Source: BOG-931 sp963781725 (GTDB lineage: Bacteria; Pseudomonadota; Alphaproteobacteria; Rhizobiales; Xanthobacteraceae). From it: a stretch of 64,000 nucleotides of DNA. The notes below the pieces were generated by a model, which saw only the letters and a program-made list of their open reading frames with translations, ran no database searches and had not been told where the DNA came from. Positions 36,644 to 45,413 of this stretch are shown in pieces. The stretch is taken from contig CAWAGV010000001.1 of NCBI GenBank assembly GCA_963781725.1, forward strand, positions 496,001 through 560,000, in the 5' to 3' direction. Both the position numbers and the translations under genes were made by a program. How positions within the stretch are numbered: the stretch's first letter is position 1; the number at the start of each line of letters is the position of its first letter.

Positions 36644-37795
36644 CTAGGAGGTGGCCAAGTGAACTATGTCATTGAATGTTGCGAATATCATCAACATCAA
36701 GACAATAGCGAGACCGATCCGAAATCCGACCTCCTGGGCCCGTTCCGACAAGGGACGGCCCCGCACCGCCTCAAATACGTAGAACAAAAGGTGGCCGCCA
36801 TCGAGCAGCGGGATCGGAAACAGATTCAAAAGCCCGATCGAGACCGACAGCACGGCGGCAAGATGGATTAGGGCGACGAAGCCCAAAGTCGCCACCTGCC
36901 CCGACATTTCCGCGATCCGGATCGGTCCGCCGAGCTGATTGGCCGCCTCGCGTCCGACTACGACGCCGCCGAGATAGCTCAACGTCCGGTCGATGACGAA
37001 CCAGGTTTCCTGCGCGCCCATCCACACCGCTTCAGGCGGCGAAACCGGCTGGAATTTAAGGTCTTCCGGCGCCGTCGAGCGCCGGATGCCGAGCAAGCCG
37101 ATGCGGCGGACATTGCCAAATATGTCCTTGTCCTCGCTGAGCGTCGGCGTGGCGGTCAGAACGCGCTCGGCGCCATCGCGCGTGACGGTAATTTGCAATG
37201 CCTGGCCCGCACTCTCGCTGACAACGCGCTGCATGTCGGCAAAGTCGGCAATGGTCTTGCCGTCGATGGCGGTGACCAGGTCTCCGGGCTTGAAACCGGC
37301 CGCGGCTGCCGCGCTATCGGCCTGCACGGAATCGACCCGCGCGCTCATTGTCTGCTTGCCGTAAAGCATGAAGACGCTGGCAAAAATCGCGATGGCCAGA
37401 AGGAAATTCGCCATCGGACCTGCCACGACGATGGCCGCCCGCCGGGCTACGGATTGCCCCACGAAGCTCCGCGACTTCTCGCTTTCGTCCATCGCAGCAA
37501 GGCGATCGGTGTCGGGCGTGCTCGCCGCACTGTCGTCGCCGAAGAACTTCACATAGCCGCCGAGCGGAATGGCCGCGATCTTCCAGCGCGTGCCATGCCG
37601 GTCATTAAAGCCGACGATTTCGGGGCCAAAACCGATCGAAAACACCAGAACCCGGACGCCGCACCAGCGGGCGATCAGAAAATGCCCCAATTCATGGAAG
37701 AACACGACAAGGCTGAGGACGAACAGGAACGGTACGATATAGCCGAGGAATCCGTGCCCAAGCGTCTGTAAATGCGACAGAAAAACTATCCCCAT
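36644..37795 (-). CDS. rseP: Site-2 metalloprotease RseP/MmpA
   Basis: A 383-aa M50-family intramembrane zinc protease. HExxH is in VVFFHELGHFLIARW (about residues 34-38) in the first membrane helix; the third zinc ligand lies in LLNLFPIPLLDGGHLLFY near the C-terminus. One PDZ domain (SAAAAGFKPGDLVTAIDGKT) lies between them. In this phylum the family cuts anti-sigma factors or, in Caulobacter (MmpA), the polarity protein PodJ. The gene sits 47 bp after dxr, in the standard order dxr-rseP-bamA. Confidence 0.96.
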   Translation of the reverse strand: MGIVFLSHLQTLGHGFLGYIVPFLFVLSLVVFFHELGHFLIARWCGVRVLVFSIGFGPEIVGFNDRHGTRWKIAAIPLGGYVKFFGDDSAASTPDTDRLAAMDESEKSRSFVGQSVARRAAIVVAGPMANFLLAIAIFASVFMLYGKQTMSARVDSVQADSAAAAAGFKPGDLVTAIDGKTIADFADMQRVVSESAGQALQITVTRDGAERVLTATPTLSEDKDIFGNVRRIGLLGIRRSTAPEDLKFQPVSPPEAVWMGAQETWFVIDRTLSYLGGVVVGREAANQLGGPIRIAEMSGQVATLGFVALIHLAAVLSVSIGLLNLFPIPLLDGGHLLFYVFEAVRGRPLSERAQEVGFRIGLAIVLMLMIFATFNDIVHLATS

Positions 37796-37842
37796 GACGC
37801 TGACCGTCCCCGGTTACTTTGCCGCGATACCACTTATTAACG

Positions 37843-39087
37843 CTAGGAAGTCATTGCGGCAATTTCGGGCAGCAGGTCGGAGGCTAACCTTCTTGAATTA
37901 TGGTCAATTTCGACCGCTTCTTCGGCGGACTGGGGCTCTTTCATCACGTTACGCCGCTGGGCGGCCTCAAGTGTGGCCTCGACCAGGGCGGGAATTCCGG
38001 TAAACGGCAGCCGGCGCTCGACGAATTCCCGCACCGCAATCTCGTTGGCGGCGTTCAGCACTGTCGGCGCCCCGCCGCCGGCCGCCAGGGCCTTGCGGGC
38101 CAGGGCAAGCGCCGGGAACCGCACCGGATCCGGCTCCTCGAAGCTCAAAGTGGCGACCTTGGCGAGGTCGAGCCGTGGCGCCGGCGTGCCCATGCGCTCG
38201 GGCCAGCCGAGGCAATGCGAGATCGGTATGCGCATGTCGGGCGAGCCGAGCTGGGCGATGACCGAGCCGTCGCGGAATTCAACGAGGCCATGCACGACCG
38301 ACTGCGGATGCACAACGACATCGAGCTCGTCGGGCCGCAGCGCAAACAGGTGATGCGCCTCGATCAGTTCGAGACCCTTGTTCATCAAGGTCGCGGAGTC
38401 GATCGTAACCTTGGGCCCCATGATCCAGGTCGGATGCTTGAGCGCCTGCTCCACCGTGACTTTGCTGATGGCATCCCGCGACCAGGTGCGGAAAGGACCG
38501 CCTGACGCCGTGAGAATGACCTTGCGGACTTCCTCGCGGCGGCCGGAGGCCAGCGCCTGAAACACCGCGTTATGTTCGGAGTCGACCGGCAGAACGGTGG
38601 CACCGGCGGCCGCGGCAAGGCGCATGAAAAGCGCGCCGGCGCAGACCAGACACTCCTTGTTGGCAATCGCCACCGTCGCGCCGCGCTCGGCCGCGGCAAG
38701 TGTCGGCTTCAGGCTGGCGGCTCCGGTAATTGCCGCCATCACCCAATCGGCGGGCCGCTGCGCTGCCTCGACCAGAGCGTCGGCGCCGGCTGCGGCCTCG
38801 ATGCCGGAGCCGGAAAGCTCGGTTTTCAGCGCGGCAAATAATTGCGGATCGCCGATTGCGGCAAAGCGCGCGCCAAGCTCGCGGGCAAGCTTAGCCAGCG
38901 ACTTCACATTGCGGTTCGCGGTAACCGCTTCGACGCGATAGAGACCGGGCTCCCGCTGTAACAGATCGATGGTGCTCGACCCGATCGAGCCGGTGGCGCC
39001 AAGCAGCGTCACGCTTCGCGGCACGGCCGCAAGTCCGGCCTTGCTCCGCGATGTTTTCTGCGACGCCGTATTCATCGGCACTACCAT
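37843..39087 (-). CDS. dxr: 1-deoxy-D-xylulose 5-phosphate reductoisomerase
   Basis: A 414-aa enzyme forming 2-C-methyl-erythritol 4-phosphate in the non-mevalonate isoprenoid pathway. NADPH-binding motif SVTLLGATGSIGSSTIDLL; substrate/metal motifs PVDSEHNAVFQAL and LTASGGPFRTW; the flexible-loop region ALKHPTWIMGPKVTIDSAT. Two starts are possible: ATG 39087, which overlaps cdsA by 7 bp and has a GGGA-type site, and ATG 39075 (MNTASQKTS). I give the longer form; the first 20 residues are not conserved either way. It feeds uppS nearby with isoprenoid precursors. Confidence 0.95.
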   Translation of the reverse strand: MVVPMNTASQKTSRSKAGLAAVPRSVTLLGATGSIGSSTIDLLQREPGLYRVEAVTANRNVKSLAKLARELGARFAAIGDPQLFAALKTELSGSGIEAAAGADALVEAAQRPADWVMAAITGAASLKPTLAAAERGATVAIANKECLVCAGALFMRLAAAAGATVLPVDSEHNAVFQALASGRREEVRKVILTASGGPFRTWSRDAISKVTVEQALKHPTWIMGPKVTIDSATLMNKGLELIEAHHLFALRPDELDVVVHPQSVVHGLVEFRDGSVIAQLGSPDMRIPISHCLGWPERMGTPAPRLDLAKVATLSFEEPDPVRFPALALARKALAAGGGAPTVLNAANEIAVREFVERRLPFTGIPALVEATLEAAQRRNVMKEPQSAEEAVEIDHNSRRLASDLLPEIAAMTS

Positions 39088-39914
39088 ATCAACAGTCCCT
39101 GAGCCGGCGCATCCGCTCCCTGGCGCAGCACCCCGATCAGCAGCGCGGCAAGAGCGGCGACGAGGAAGCCGTCGAGACGATCCATCAACCCTCCATGACC
39201 GGGAATGAGTCCGCCCGCATCCTTGGCGCCGAAGCGGCGTTTCACCGCAGACTCGAACAGGTCGCCGGCTTGGGTCAGGATCGAAAGCATCAAAGCAATG
39301 ACCCCTATCGTTACAAGCCTTCCGATGCCGCTCGCATAGGCGACCAGGGTTCCGGCGACAACCCCCCCTATCAGGCCGCCGACTGCGCCGGCCCAGGTCT
39401 TGTTTGGACTGACCTGCGGCCACAATAGCGGACCGCCGATCGCGCGCCCCGTGCCATAAGCGAAAATGTCGGTGGCCCAGACGCTTAGAGCCACGAATAA
39501 AACTGCCGTGAAACCCAGGTCGGGATCGCGCCGGAGCAACGCCGGTCCGGCGAAAGCGGCGCCGGCATAGACCACGCCGGCCGCGGCCCACAGTGGCGGA
39601 TTGCGCGCCGGAAAGCGTGACGGCCACGCTGCTGTGGCGCCGCCCGCCAGAACCGCTCCAATGACGATCGTCCCGGCCGCCGCTTCCGGCTCGTCGAAAC
39701 CGGCGAGCAGAAACGCTGCGGCGAGAGCGGCCAATCCCGGCAACAGCACCCGCGCGTCGGCGCTGCCAACGACAAGCCGCGTCCATTCCCACAGAACGCC
39801 GGCCGCAGCGGCCGCGCAGAGGATGAAAAACAGCCAGCCGCCGAGATACATGCAGCAGAGCACGAGTGGCGCCAGGATGACCGCCGAGACAATCCGCAGC
39901 CTGAAATTGCTCAT
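39081..39914 (-). CDS. cdsA: Phosphatidate cytidylyltransferase
   Basis: A 277-aa polytopic membrane enzyme making CDP-diacylglycerol for phospholipid synthesis. About eight hydrophobic segments are evident (VILAPLVLCCMYLGGWLFFI; ALAALAAAFLLAGFDE). The family signature appears as VSPNKTWAGAVGGLIGG followed by KRRFGAKDAGGLIPGHGGLMDRLDG, containing the SxxKR-x4-KD-x5-PGHGGxxDRxD pattern. The start at ATG 39914 has no strong ribosome site. It lies 75 bp after uppS and overlaps dxr. Confidence 0.95.
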   Translation of the reverse strand: MSNFRLRIVSAVILAPLVLCCMYLGGWLFFILCAAAAAGVLWEWTRLVVGSADARVLLPGLAALAAAFLLAGFDEPEAAAGTIVIGAVLAGGATAAWPSRFPARNPPLWAAAGVVYAGAAFAGPALLRRDPDLGFTAVLFVALSVWATDIFAYGTGRAIGGPLLWPQVSPNKTWAGAVGGLIGGVVAGTLVAYASGIGRLVTIGVIALMLSILTQAGDLFESAVKRRFGAKDAGGLIPGHGGLMDRLDGFLVAALAALLIGVLRQGADAPAQGLLIW

Positions 39915-39989
39915 TCAGCTTGGCTCGCTGCGAACTTCGGAATCAAAGGGGGCACTACCGATGGCCCGCGTCATACCGGTCAGGCGGGA

Positions 39990-40757
39990 TCACGATCCGG
40001 TCCGAGTAATCAGTCCGCCGAAACGGCGTTCGCGACGGCGATACTCGGCAATGGCTGCCTCAAGCGCCGCGCGATCGAAATCCGGCCAGTAGGTCGGCAC
40101 GAAAATCAGCTCGCTATAGGCCGACTGCCACAACAGGAAATTGGACAGCCGCTGCTCGCCGCTGGTGCGAATGATCACATCCGGGTCCGGCACGTCCGGA
40201 GCGTCCAGGCGTTGCGTGAGCAGCTCCGGCGTGATGTCCTTCGCCGCGAGCTTGCCATTCGCCACATCCTCGGCGGCGCGGCGCGCGGCGCGGGCGATCT
40301 CCTGACGCGCGCCATAGTTGAATGCGACTACCAGCAGAAGACCGTCGTTGTTGCGGGTGAGGTCTTCCGCTTCCTCCAGCAGAGATCGGATATCGCGCGA
40401 CAGATCCTCGCGTTCGCCGATGATGCGAACCCGGACGTTGCTGTTATGCAGCTCGGCGAGGTCGTTGCGGATGAAGCGGCGCAACAGGCCCAACAGGTCC
40501 TGGATTTCAGCCGCCGGCCGCGACCAGTTCTCGGAGCTGAAAGAAAAGATCGTCAGGATGGAAATGCCGAGCTCACCCGCGGCGCGAACGGTCTTGCGCA
40601 ATGCTTCAACACCGCGGCGGTGTCCCTCGACACGCGGCAAGCCGCGCGCGGCCGCCCAGCGCCCGTTACCATCCATGATGATGGCGACGTGCCGCGGGAC
40701 CTCAAAACCGTCCGTTTCGCCTTGCAGCGTCTGTGTGACCTCGCTTTTCGCGCTCAA
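39990..40757 (-). CDS. uppS: Undecaprenyl (isoprenyl) diphosphate synthase
   Basis: A 255-aa cis-prenyltransferase making the C55 lipid carrier for peptidoglycan and O-antigen. Motifs: HVAIIMDGNGRWAAARGLPR with the catalytic Asp, GHRRGVEALRKTVRAAGELG, LTIFSFSSENWSRP, and the C-terminal DVIIRTSGEQRLSNFLLWQ with FVPTYWPDFD. It overlaps the end of frr by 4 bp, which suggests translational coupling. The soluble enzyme acts at the inner face of the membrane. Confidence 0.96.
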   Translation of the reverse strand: MSAKSEVTQTLQGETDGFEVPRHVAIIMDGNGRWAAARGLPRVEGHRRGVEALRKTVRAAGELGISILTIFSFSSENWSRPAAEIQDLLGLLRRFIRNDLAELHNSNVRVRIIGEREDLSRDIRSLLEEAEDLTRNNDGLLLVVAFNYGARQEIARAARRAAEDVANGKLAAKDITPELLTQRLDAPDVPDPDVIIRTSGEQRLSNFLLWQSAYSELIFVPTYWPDFDRAALEAAIAEYRRRERRFGGLITRTGS

Positions 40758-41317
40758 ACGGTCATGATCTCCTTTTCCTTCGCGGCCAGCATCTTCTCGA
40801 CCTCGCCGATGGTCGAGTCTGTCGCCTTTTGCACTTCTCCGGACTGGCGGGTGTGATCGTCTTCGCCGATCTTGTGATCCTTCTCCATCTTCTTGAGCAG
40901 TTCGAGACCGTCACGGCGAACGTGCCGCACCGCGACGCGGGCGGCTTCGGCATATTTATGAGCGACTTTGACGAGCTCCTTGCGCCGCTCCTCGTTGAGT
41001 TCCGGGATACGTAGCTTGAGCACCTGGCCTTCGGTCGATGGCGTCAAGCCGAGGTTTGCCGCCGAGATCGCCTTCTCGACCGCATGCACCATGGATTTGT
41101 CCCAAACCTGAACGTACAGCAGCCGTGGCTCCGGCACGCTGATCGTACCGAGCTGATTGAGCGGCATGTTGTTGCCGTAGGCCTCGACCTGCACGTGATC
41201 GAGCAGTGCCGTCGACGCGCGTCCGGTGCGTAGGCCGGACAATTCCGTTTTGAGCGAAGCAATCGCGCCCTGCATGCGGCGCTTGAGGTCGTTCATGTCG
41301 AATACCGTTGCTGCCAT
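40754..41317 (-). CDS. frr: Ribosome recycling factor
   Basis: A 187-aa RRF that splits the post-termination ribosome together with EF-G. Domain I three-helix bundle ends and the RRF core are plain: LKTELSGLRTGRASTALLDHVQVEAYGN, PLNQLGTISVPEPRLLYVQVWDKS (both cited as blocks), then GLTPSTEGQVLKLRIPELNEERR and the C-terminal helix ending AAKEKEIMTV. Length is standard (185-187 aa). It lies 64 bp after pyrH and overlaps uppS. Confidence 0.97.
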   Translation of the reverse strand: MAATVFDMNDLKRRMQGAIASLKTELSGLRTGRASTALLDHVQVEAYGNNMPLNQLGTISVPEPRLLYVQVWDKSMVHAVEKAISAANLGLTPSTEGQVLKLRIPELNEERRKELVKVAHKYAEAARVAVRHVRRDGLELLKKMEKDHKIGEDDHTRQSGEVQKATDSTIGEVEKMLAAKEKEIMTV

Positions 41318-41381
41318 GGCGCCCTCCTCAATCGGCCCATCGGGCCGGCCTCAATCGGCCGCTTGTTCGCCCGGGCGAGGC

Positions 41382-42095
41382 TCAGCCGACGGTGGTGAAA
41401 TGCCCTTTTCCGCGCAGGACGGTCTCGATGGCGCCCTGCTCCCGGATCGAGAACACGATGATAGGCATACGGTTTTCGCGGGCAAGCGCGAACGCCGTCG
41501 CATCCATGATCTTCAGGTTCTTTTCCAGCGCTTCCTGATGGCTGATCCGGTCATACCGGGTGGCTTTCGGGTCCTTTTTCGGATCGGCGCTGTAGACGCC
41601 GTCGACGTCCGTCGCCTTGAGAACCGCGTCGCAGCCCATCTCGGCCGCGCGCAGGATCGCCGTGGTATCGGTGGTGAAATACGGATTTCCGGTGCCCCCC
41701 GCGAACACGATGATGCGCTTGTCGTCGAGGTGCCGCAGCGCACGCTGCCGCTCATAGGTCTCGCAGACCTGCGGCATCGCCAGCGCCGACATGGTGCGGG
41801 CGCCGACACCGGCCCGTTCGATGGCCGCTTCCAGCACCAGCGCGTTCATCACCGTCGCCAACATACCCATGGCGTCGGCGGTCGGGCGCGACAGGCCGCG
41901 TTCGGAAATTTGCGCGCCGCGCAACACGTTGCCGCCACCGACTACGACGCCAAGCGCGATGCCGAGCTTGTGCGCAGCGATCAGATCCGCGGCGAAACGG
42001 TCGATGGTCGGCTGATGAATCCCGAACTTTTCCGGGCCGCTCAGGGCTTCGCCGGAGAGCTTGACGATCACCCGCCGATAATTGGCCTTGTCCAT
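41382..42095 (-). CDS. pyrH: UMP kinase
   Basis: A 237-aa amino-acid-kinase-fold enzyme phosphorylating UMP to UDP. Motifs: YRRVIVKLSGEALSG, GVVVGGGNVLRGAQ, the GTGNPYFTTDTTAILRA block that binds UMP, and KATDVDGVYSADPKKDP. Length matches bacterial PyrH (about 237 aa). It lies 101 bp after tsf; the order rpsB-tsf-pyrH-frr is widely conserved and links translation capacity with pyrimidine supply. Confidence 0.97.
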   Translation of the reverse strand: MDKANYRRVIVKLSGEALSGPEKFGIHQPTIDRFAADLIAAHKLGIALGVVVGGGNVLRGAQISERGLSRPTADAMGMLATVMNALVLEAAIERAGVGARTMSALAMPQVCETYERQRALRHLDDKRIIVFAGGTGNPYFTTDTTAILRAAEMGCDAVLKATDVDGVYSADPKKDPKATRYDRISHQEALEKNLKIMDATAFALARENRMPIIVFSIREQGAIETVLRGKGHFTTVG

Positions 42096-42196
42096 GAGGA
42101 TGACCCGCCCGGATTAGCGCTGCCTGCCGCCGATTCCCGCTGCAGGCGCGATAGGGCTATCGCATTTGCGATTGAAACCCAACAGGCATCAAGCGT

Positions 42197-43120
42197 TTAG
42201 TGAGGACCGGCAAGGGCCGCGACCTCGCCGCCGAAGTCGCCGGCCGGCTTGTCGATGCCTTCGCCGAGCGCAAAGCGGACGAAACCGGTGACCTTGATCG
42301 GCCCGCCGACCTTGCCTTCGGCCTCCTTGACCGCCTGAGCCACCGACTTCTTGTCGTCGAAGATGAAGCCCTGCTCGAGCAGGCAGACCTCCTTGTAGAA
42401 AGTCTTCAGGCCGGACTCGACGATCTTCTCGATGACATTGGCCGGCTTGCCCTGCGCCTTGAATTTGTCGGCAAGCACGCCCTTCTCGCGCTCGACCAGC
42501 GCCGGATCGAGGCCGGACGGATCGACGGCCTGCGGATTGGCCGACGCCACATGCATCGCCACCATGCGGCCGAAGGCCTTCAACTCGTCGGCATTGCCGG
42601 CCAACTCCAGACCGACGATCACGCCGATCTTGCCAAGCCCGTCGACCACGGAGTTGTGCACGTAGCTTCCGACCACGCCCTTGCTGACCGCGATAGCGGC
42701 GGCACGGCGGAGCGTCATGTTCTCGCCGATCTTGGCGATGGTGTCGGCAATCGAGTCGGCAACGGTGATGCTGCCGGCCTTGGCGGCGAGGATTTTCTCA
42801 ACGTCGGTGCCGGCGTCGATCGCAACGTCGGCGATCATCTTCACCAGGCCCTGAAACAGGTCGTTGCGGGCGACGAAATCGGTCTCGGAGTTGACCTCGA
42901 CGACGACGCCTTTGGCGCCGCGGATCGCAACGCCGACCAGACCGTCGGCGGCGACGCGGCCGGCCTTCTTGGCGGCCTTGGACAAGCCCTTCTTGCGCAG
43001 CCAGTCGACCGCGGCATCGATATTGCCGTCGGTTTCGCTCAACGCTGCCTTGCAGTCCATCATGCCGGCCCCGGTGGAATCCCGGAGCTCCTTCACCATG
43101 CTTGCGGTGATGTTCGCCAT
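42197..43120 (-). CDS. tsf: Translation elongation factor Ts
   Basis: A 307-aa guanine-nucleotide exchange factor for EF-Tu. The UBA-like N-terminus (ITASMVKELRDSTGAGMMDCK) and the core signature (VVEVNSETDFVARNDLFQ) are clear, followed by the two core subdomains (MTLRRAAAIAVSKGVVGSYV; DPSGLDPALVEREKGVLAD). The frame stays open upstream across rpsB, but the ATG at 43120 (MANITASM) is the true start by family alignment. A strong hairpin lies in the 101-bp gap to rpsB. Confidence 0.97.
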   Translation of the reverse strand: MANITASMVKELRDSTGAGMMDCKAALSETDGNIDAAVDWLRKKGLSKAAKKAGRVAADGLVGVAIRGAKGVVVEVNSETDFVARNDLFQGLVKMIADVAIDAGTDVEKILAAKAGSITVADSIADTIAKIGENMTLRRAAAIAVSKGVVGSYVHNSVVDGLGKIGVIVGLELAGNADELKAFGRMVAMHVASANPQAVDPSGLDPALVEREKGVLADKFKAQGKPANVIEKIVESGLKTFYKEVCLLEQGFIFDDKKSVAQAVKEAEGKVGGPIKVTGFVRFALGEGIDKPAGDFGGEVAALAGPH

Positions 43121-43163
43121 TGCAGTCAGTCCTTGTCTGTCGTTTTTCCGTAAAGCGAAGGGA

Positions 43164-43196
43164 CGAAGCAATCCTTGCAGATCAAGGATTGCTTCG
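43164..43196. other. Perfect 14-bp stem-loop between rpsB and tsf
   Basis: CGAAGCAATCCTTG (43164-43177), a CAGAT loop and CAAGGATTGCTTCG (43183-43196) pair perfectly. It lies in the rpsB-tsf gap on the co-transcribed strand with no T-run directly behind it. It shares the GAAGCAATCC / GGATTGCTTC core with the inverted repeat between gltA and fabH, so it looks like a short relative of that element. It may act as an attenuator or processing site setting the tsf to rpsB ratio. Confidence 0.7.
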
Positions 43197-43221
43197 CTGC
43201 ATTCACAACGACGGCTAAGCC

Positions 43222-44220
43222 CTATTCGGCTTCGGCGGTCAGTTCCTTCGCCTTGGCAATCCAGCCATCGACGCGACCGGGCAACCCGACTTCCTCGCCG
43301 ACATTGTGCGCAGCCGTCGGCGACAGTTCTGCGATCTGCGAGTAGTGGAAGACACCGAGGTCGTTGAGCCGCTTTTCGATCGCGGGCGAAATGCCCGGCA
43401 GCTTCTTGAGGTCGTCGGCGACGCCGCGCGGCCCGGACAACGGCTCGAAGCCGAGCTTGTTCTCCGGCGGCAGTTCCTCGACAACGATCGGCTCGGCTTG
43501 CGCGCCGACGTCGACGCCCTGGGAGCCCTGCGCCCGCGAGATGCCGTCGATCGCGGCCTTGGCGACCAGATCGCAATAGAGCGAAATGGCGCGGCTGGCG
43601 TCGTCGTTGCCGGGAACGACGTAGGTAATTCCCTTCGGATCGCAATTGGTATCGACCACGGCGGCGACCGGCACGCCGAGCCGTTGCGCTTCCTTGATCG
43701 CGATGTCTTCCTTGTTGGTGTCGATCACGAACAGCAGGTCGGGTAGCCCGCCCATGTCCTTGATGCCGCCGAGCGCGCGGTCGAGCTTGTCGCGCTCGCG
43801 CTGCAACGTCAGCCGCTCTTTCTTGGTGTAGCCCTGCGCCTCGTTGGACGACAGCATCTCCTCGAGCTTGCGCAGCCGCTTGATCGAGTTGGAGACCGTC
43901 TTCCAGTTGGTCAGCGTGCCGCCGAGCCAGCGCGAATTGACGTAGTACTGCGCCGATTTCTTCGCGGCGTCGGCAATCGCGTCCTGCGCCTGCCGCTTGG
44001 TGCCAACGAACAGGATGCGTCCGCCCTGGGCGACCGTATCGCTCACGGCCTGCAGCGCACGGTGCATCATCGGCACCGATTGCGTCAGATCGACAATGTG
44101 GATGTTGTTGCGGGTGCCGAAGATGTACTCGGACATCTTCGGATTCCAACGATGGGCCTGATGGCCGAAGTGCACGCCAGCTTCCAATAGCTGGCGCATG
44201 CTGAAGTCTGGCAGCGCCAT
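43222..44220 (-). CDS. rpsB: 30S ribosomal protein S2 with C-terminal extension
   Basis: A 332-aa S2. The core is typical (MALPDFSMRQLLEAGVHFGHQ, RWNPKMSEYIFGTRNNIHI, SRWLGGTLTNWKTVSNSI, DTNKEDIAIKEAQRLGVPV), ending near residue 235. About 95 extra residues follow: a Pro/Glu linker (AEPIVVEELPPENKLGFEPL) and a helix-hairpin-helix-like domain (LKKLPGISPAIEKRLNDLGVFHYSQI, cited as a block). E. coli S2 is 241 aa. Such extended S2 proteins occur in alphaproteobacteria; the role of the tail is unclear. It is the first gene of the rpsB-tsf-pyrH-frr block, divergent from a Bug-type gene. Confidence 0.96.
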   Translation of the reverse strand: MALPDFSMRQLLEAGVHFGHQAHRWNPKMSEYIFGTRNNIHIVDLTQSVPMMHRALQAVSDTVAQGGRILFVGTKRQAQDAIADAAKKSAQYYVNSRWLGGTLTNWKTVSNSIKRLRKLEEMLSSNEAQGYTKKERLTLQRERDKLDRALGGIKDMGGLPDLLFVIDTNKEDIAIKEAQRLGVPVAAVVDTNCDPKGITYVVPGNDDASRAISLYCDLVAKAAIDGISRAQGSQGVDVGAQAEPIVVEELPPENKLGFEPLSGPRGVADDLKKLPGISPAIEKRLNDLGVFHYSQIAELSPTAAHNVGEEVGLPGRVDGWIAKAKELTAEAE

Positions 44221-44437
44221 GATGTATTCTCCGGTTGATCCGCCGCGGACCGAGAGCCCGGCCCTTATGGCCGGACACCGGACGGCTGTTTAAGGCCAAG
44301 GTCCGCGTGAGAGATGCGGCCTTATATAGGCATCGGCCTGGTCCAGGCAACCTGAACTTGAAATGCCGCCACTTCCGCCGTCCCGTGGTTCTGTGTAGCC
44401 TTAAAGCAATAAAAATGGGCCTTTTGGGAGGAGTGCG

Positions 44438-45409
44438 ATGACGATCGTGCGCCGTGAGTTGCTTGGTCTCGGGGCGGCAGCCGCCACCTGGACCGCTATG
44501 TCGGGGCCATTACGGGCCGAATCCTACCCTTCCCGGCCGGTCCATATCGTGACCGGCTATCCAGCCGGAGCCTCGCCCGACATCATTGCGCGGATTATTG
44601 CCGACGCCCTGTCGCGCCGTATCGGCCAGCAATTCATCGTCGACGACCGGCCCGGCGCCGGCAGCAATATCGGCACCGAGGTGGTCGCCCATGCCGCACC
44701 GGACGGCTACACGCTGCTCATGACGGTGTCGACCAACGCGATCAACGCCACGCTCTACTCCAAGCTGAACTTCGACTTCGTCAAAGACTTCACGCCCGTT
44801 GCCCGCGTCGGAGTTACACCGTTCGTCATCGTCGCCAATCCGGCATTTCCGGCGAAGACGATTCCGGAACTGATCGCCTATTCCAAAGCCCATCCAGGTC
44901 AGGTCAATTTCGCCACCCAGGGCGTCGGCACCGGACCTCATGCCGCCGCCGAACTGTTCAAGATGATGACCGGCGCTGATCTCGTGCACGTGCCCTACAA
45001 GGGCAATTTCAATGCGGACCTGCTCGGCGGCCAGATACCGCTGAGCTTCGCGTCGATCGCCAGCGAAATGGAATTCGTCAAAGACGGCAGGCTGCGCTGC
45101 ATCGCCGTGACGACCGCTACCCGTACCGATGCACTGCCCGATGTTCCCGCCATCAACGAATTTGTTCCAGGCTACGAAGCGGCCGGCTGGTACGGCATCT
45201 GTGCGCCGACCGGCACGTCTGGCGACGTCGTTGCCAAGCTGGCCGAAGCCGTCGTCGCCGGCACCAACGAGGCCGGGGTGACAGCGAAACTCCTTGCCAT
45301 CGGCATCGATGTAAAACCGATGAACACGCCGGACTTCGGCAAATTCATCGCCGACGAAACCGCGAAATGGGCCAAGGTGATCAGGTTCGCCGACATCAAG
45401 GTGGACTAG
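44438..45409 (+). CDS. Bug-family (TctC-like) solute-binding protein
   Basis: A 323-aa periplasmic binding protein of the Bordetella-uptake-gene family. Start at ATG 44438 after GGGAGGAG. The leader MTIVRRELLGLGAAAATWTA has an RRELLG twin-arginine-like motif, cut near LRAES. Family blocks: YPSRPVHIVTGYPAGASPDI, IVDDRPGAGSNIGTEVVA, YTLLMTVSTNAINATLY, HPGQVNFATQGVGTGPHAA, LVHVPYKGNFNADLLGGQI. These proteins bind carboxylates for tripartite transporters, but many, like this one, are orphans with no TctAB genes nearby. It converges with the FAD monooxygenase gene 4 bp away. Confidence 0.92.
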   Translation: MTIVRRELLGLGAAAATWTAMSGPLRAESYPSRPVHIVTGYPAGASPDIIARIIADALSRRIGQQFIVDDRPGAGSNIGTEVVAHAAPDGYTLLMTVSTNAINATLYSKLNFDFVKDFTPVARVGVTPFVIVANPAFPAKTIPELIAYSKAHPGQVNFATQGVGTGPHAAAELFKMMTGADLVHVPYKGNFNADLLGGQIPLSFASIASEMEFVKDGRLRCIAVTTATRTDALPDVPAINEFVPGYEAAGWYGICAPTGTSGDVVAKLAEAVVAGTNEAGVTAKLLAIGIDVKPMNTPDFGKFIADETAKWAKVIRFADIKVD

Positions 45410-45413
45410 GAGA

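Noticed and set aside
43121..44350. Long in-frame extension of tsf across rpsB
   Set aside because: The frame is merely open; EF-Ts begins at ATG 43120 and rpsB is coded in another frame on the same strand.
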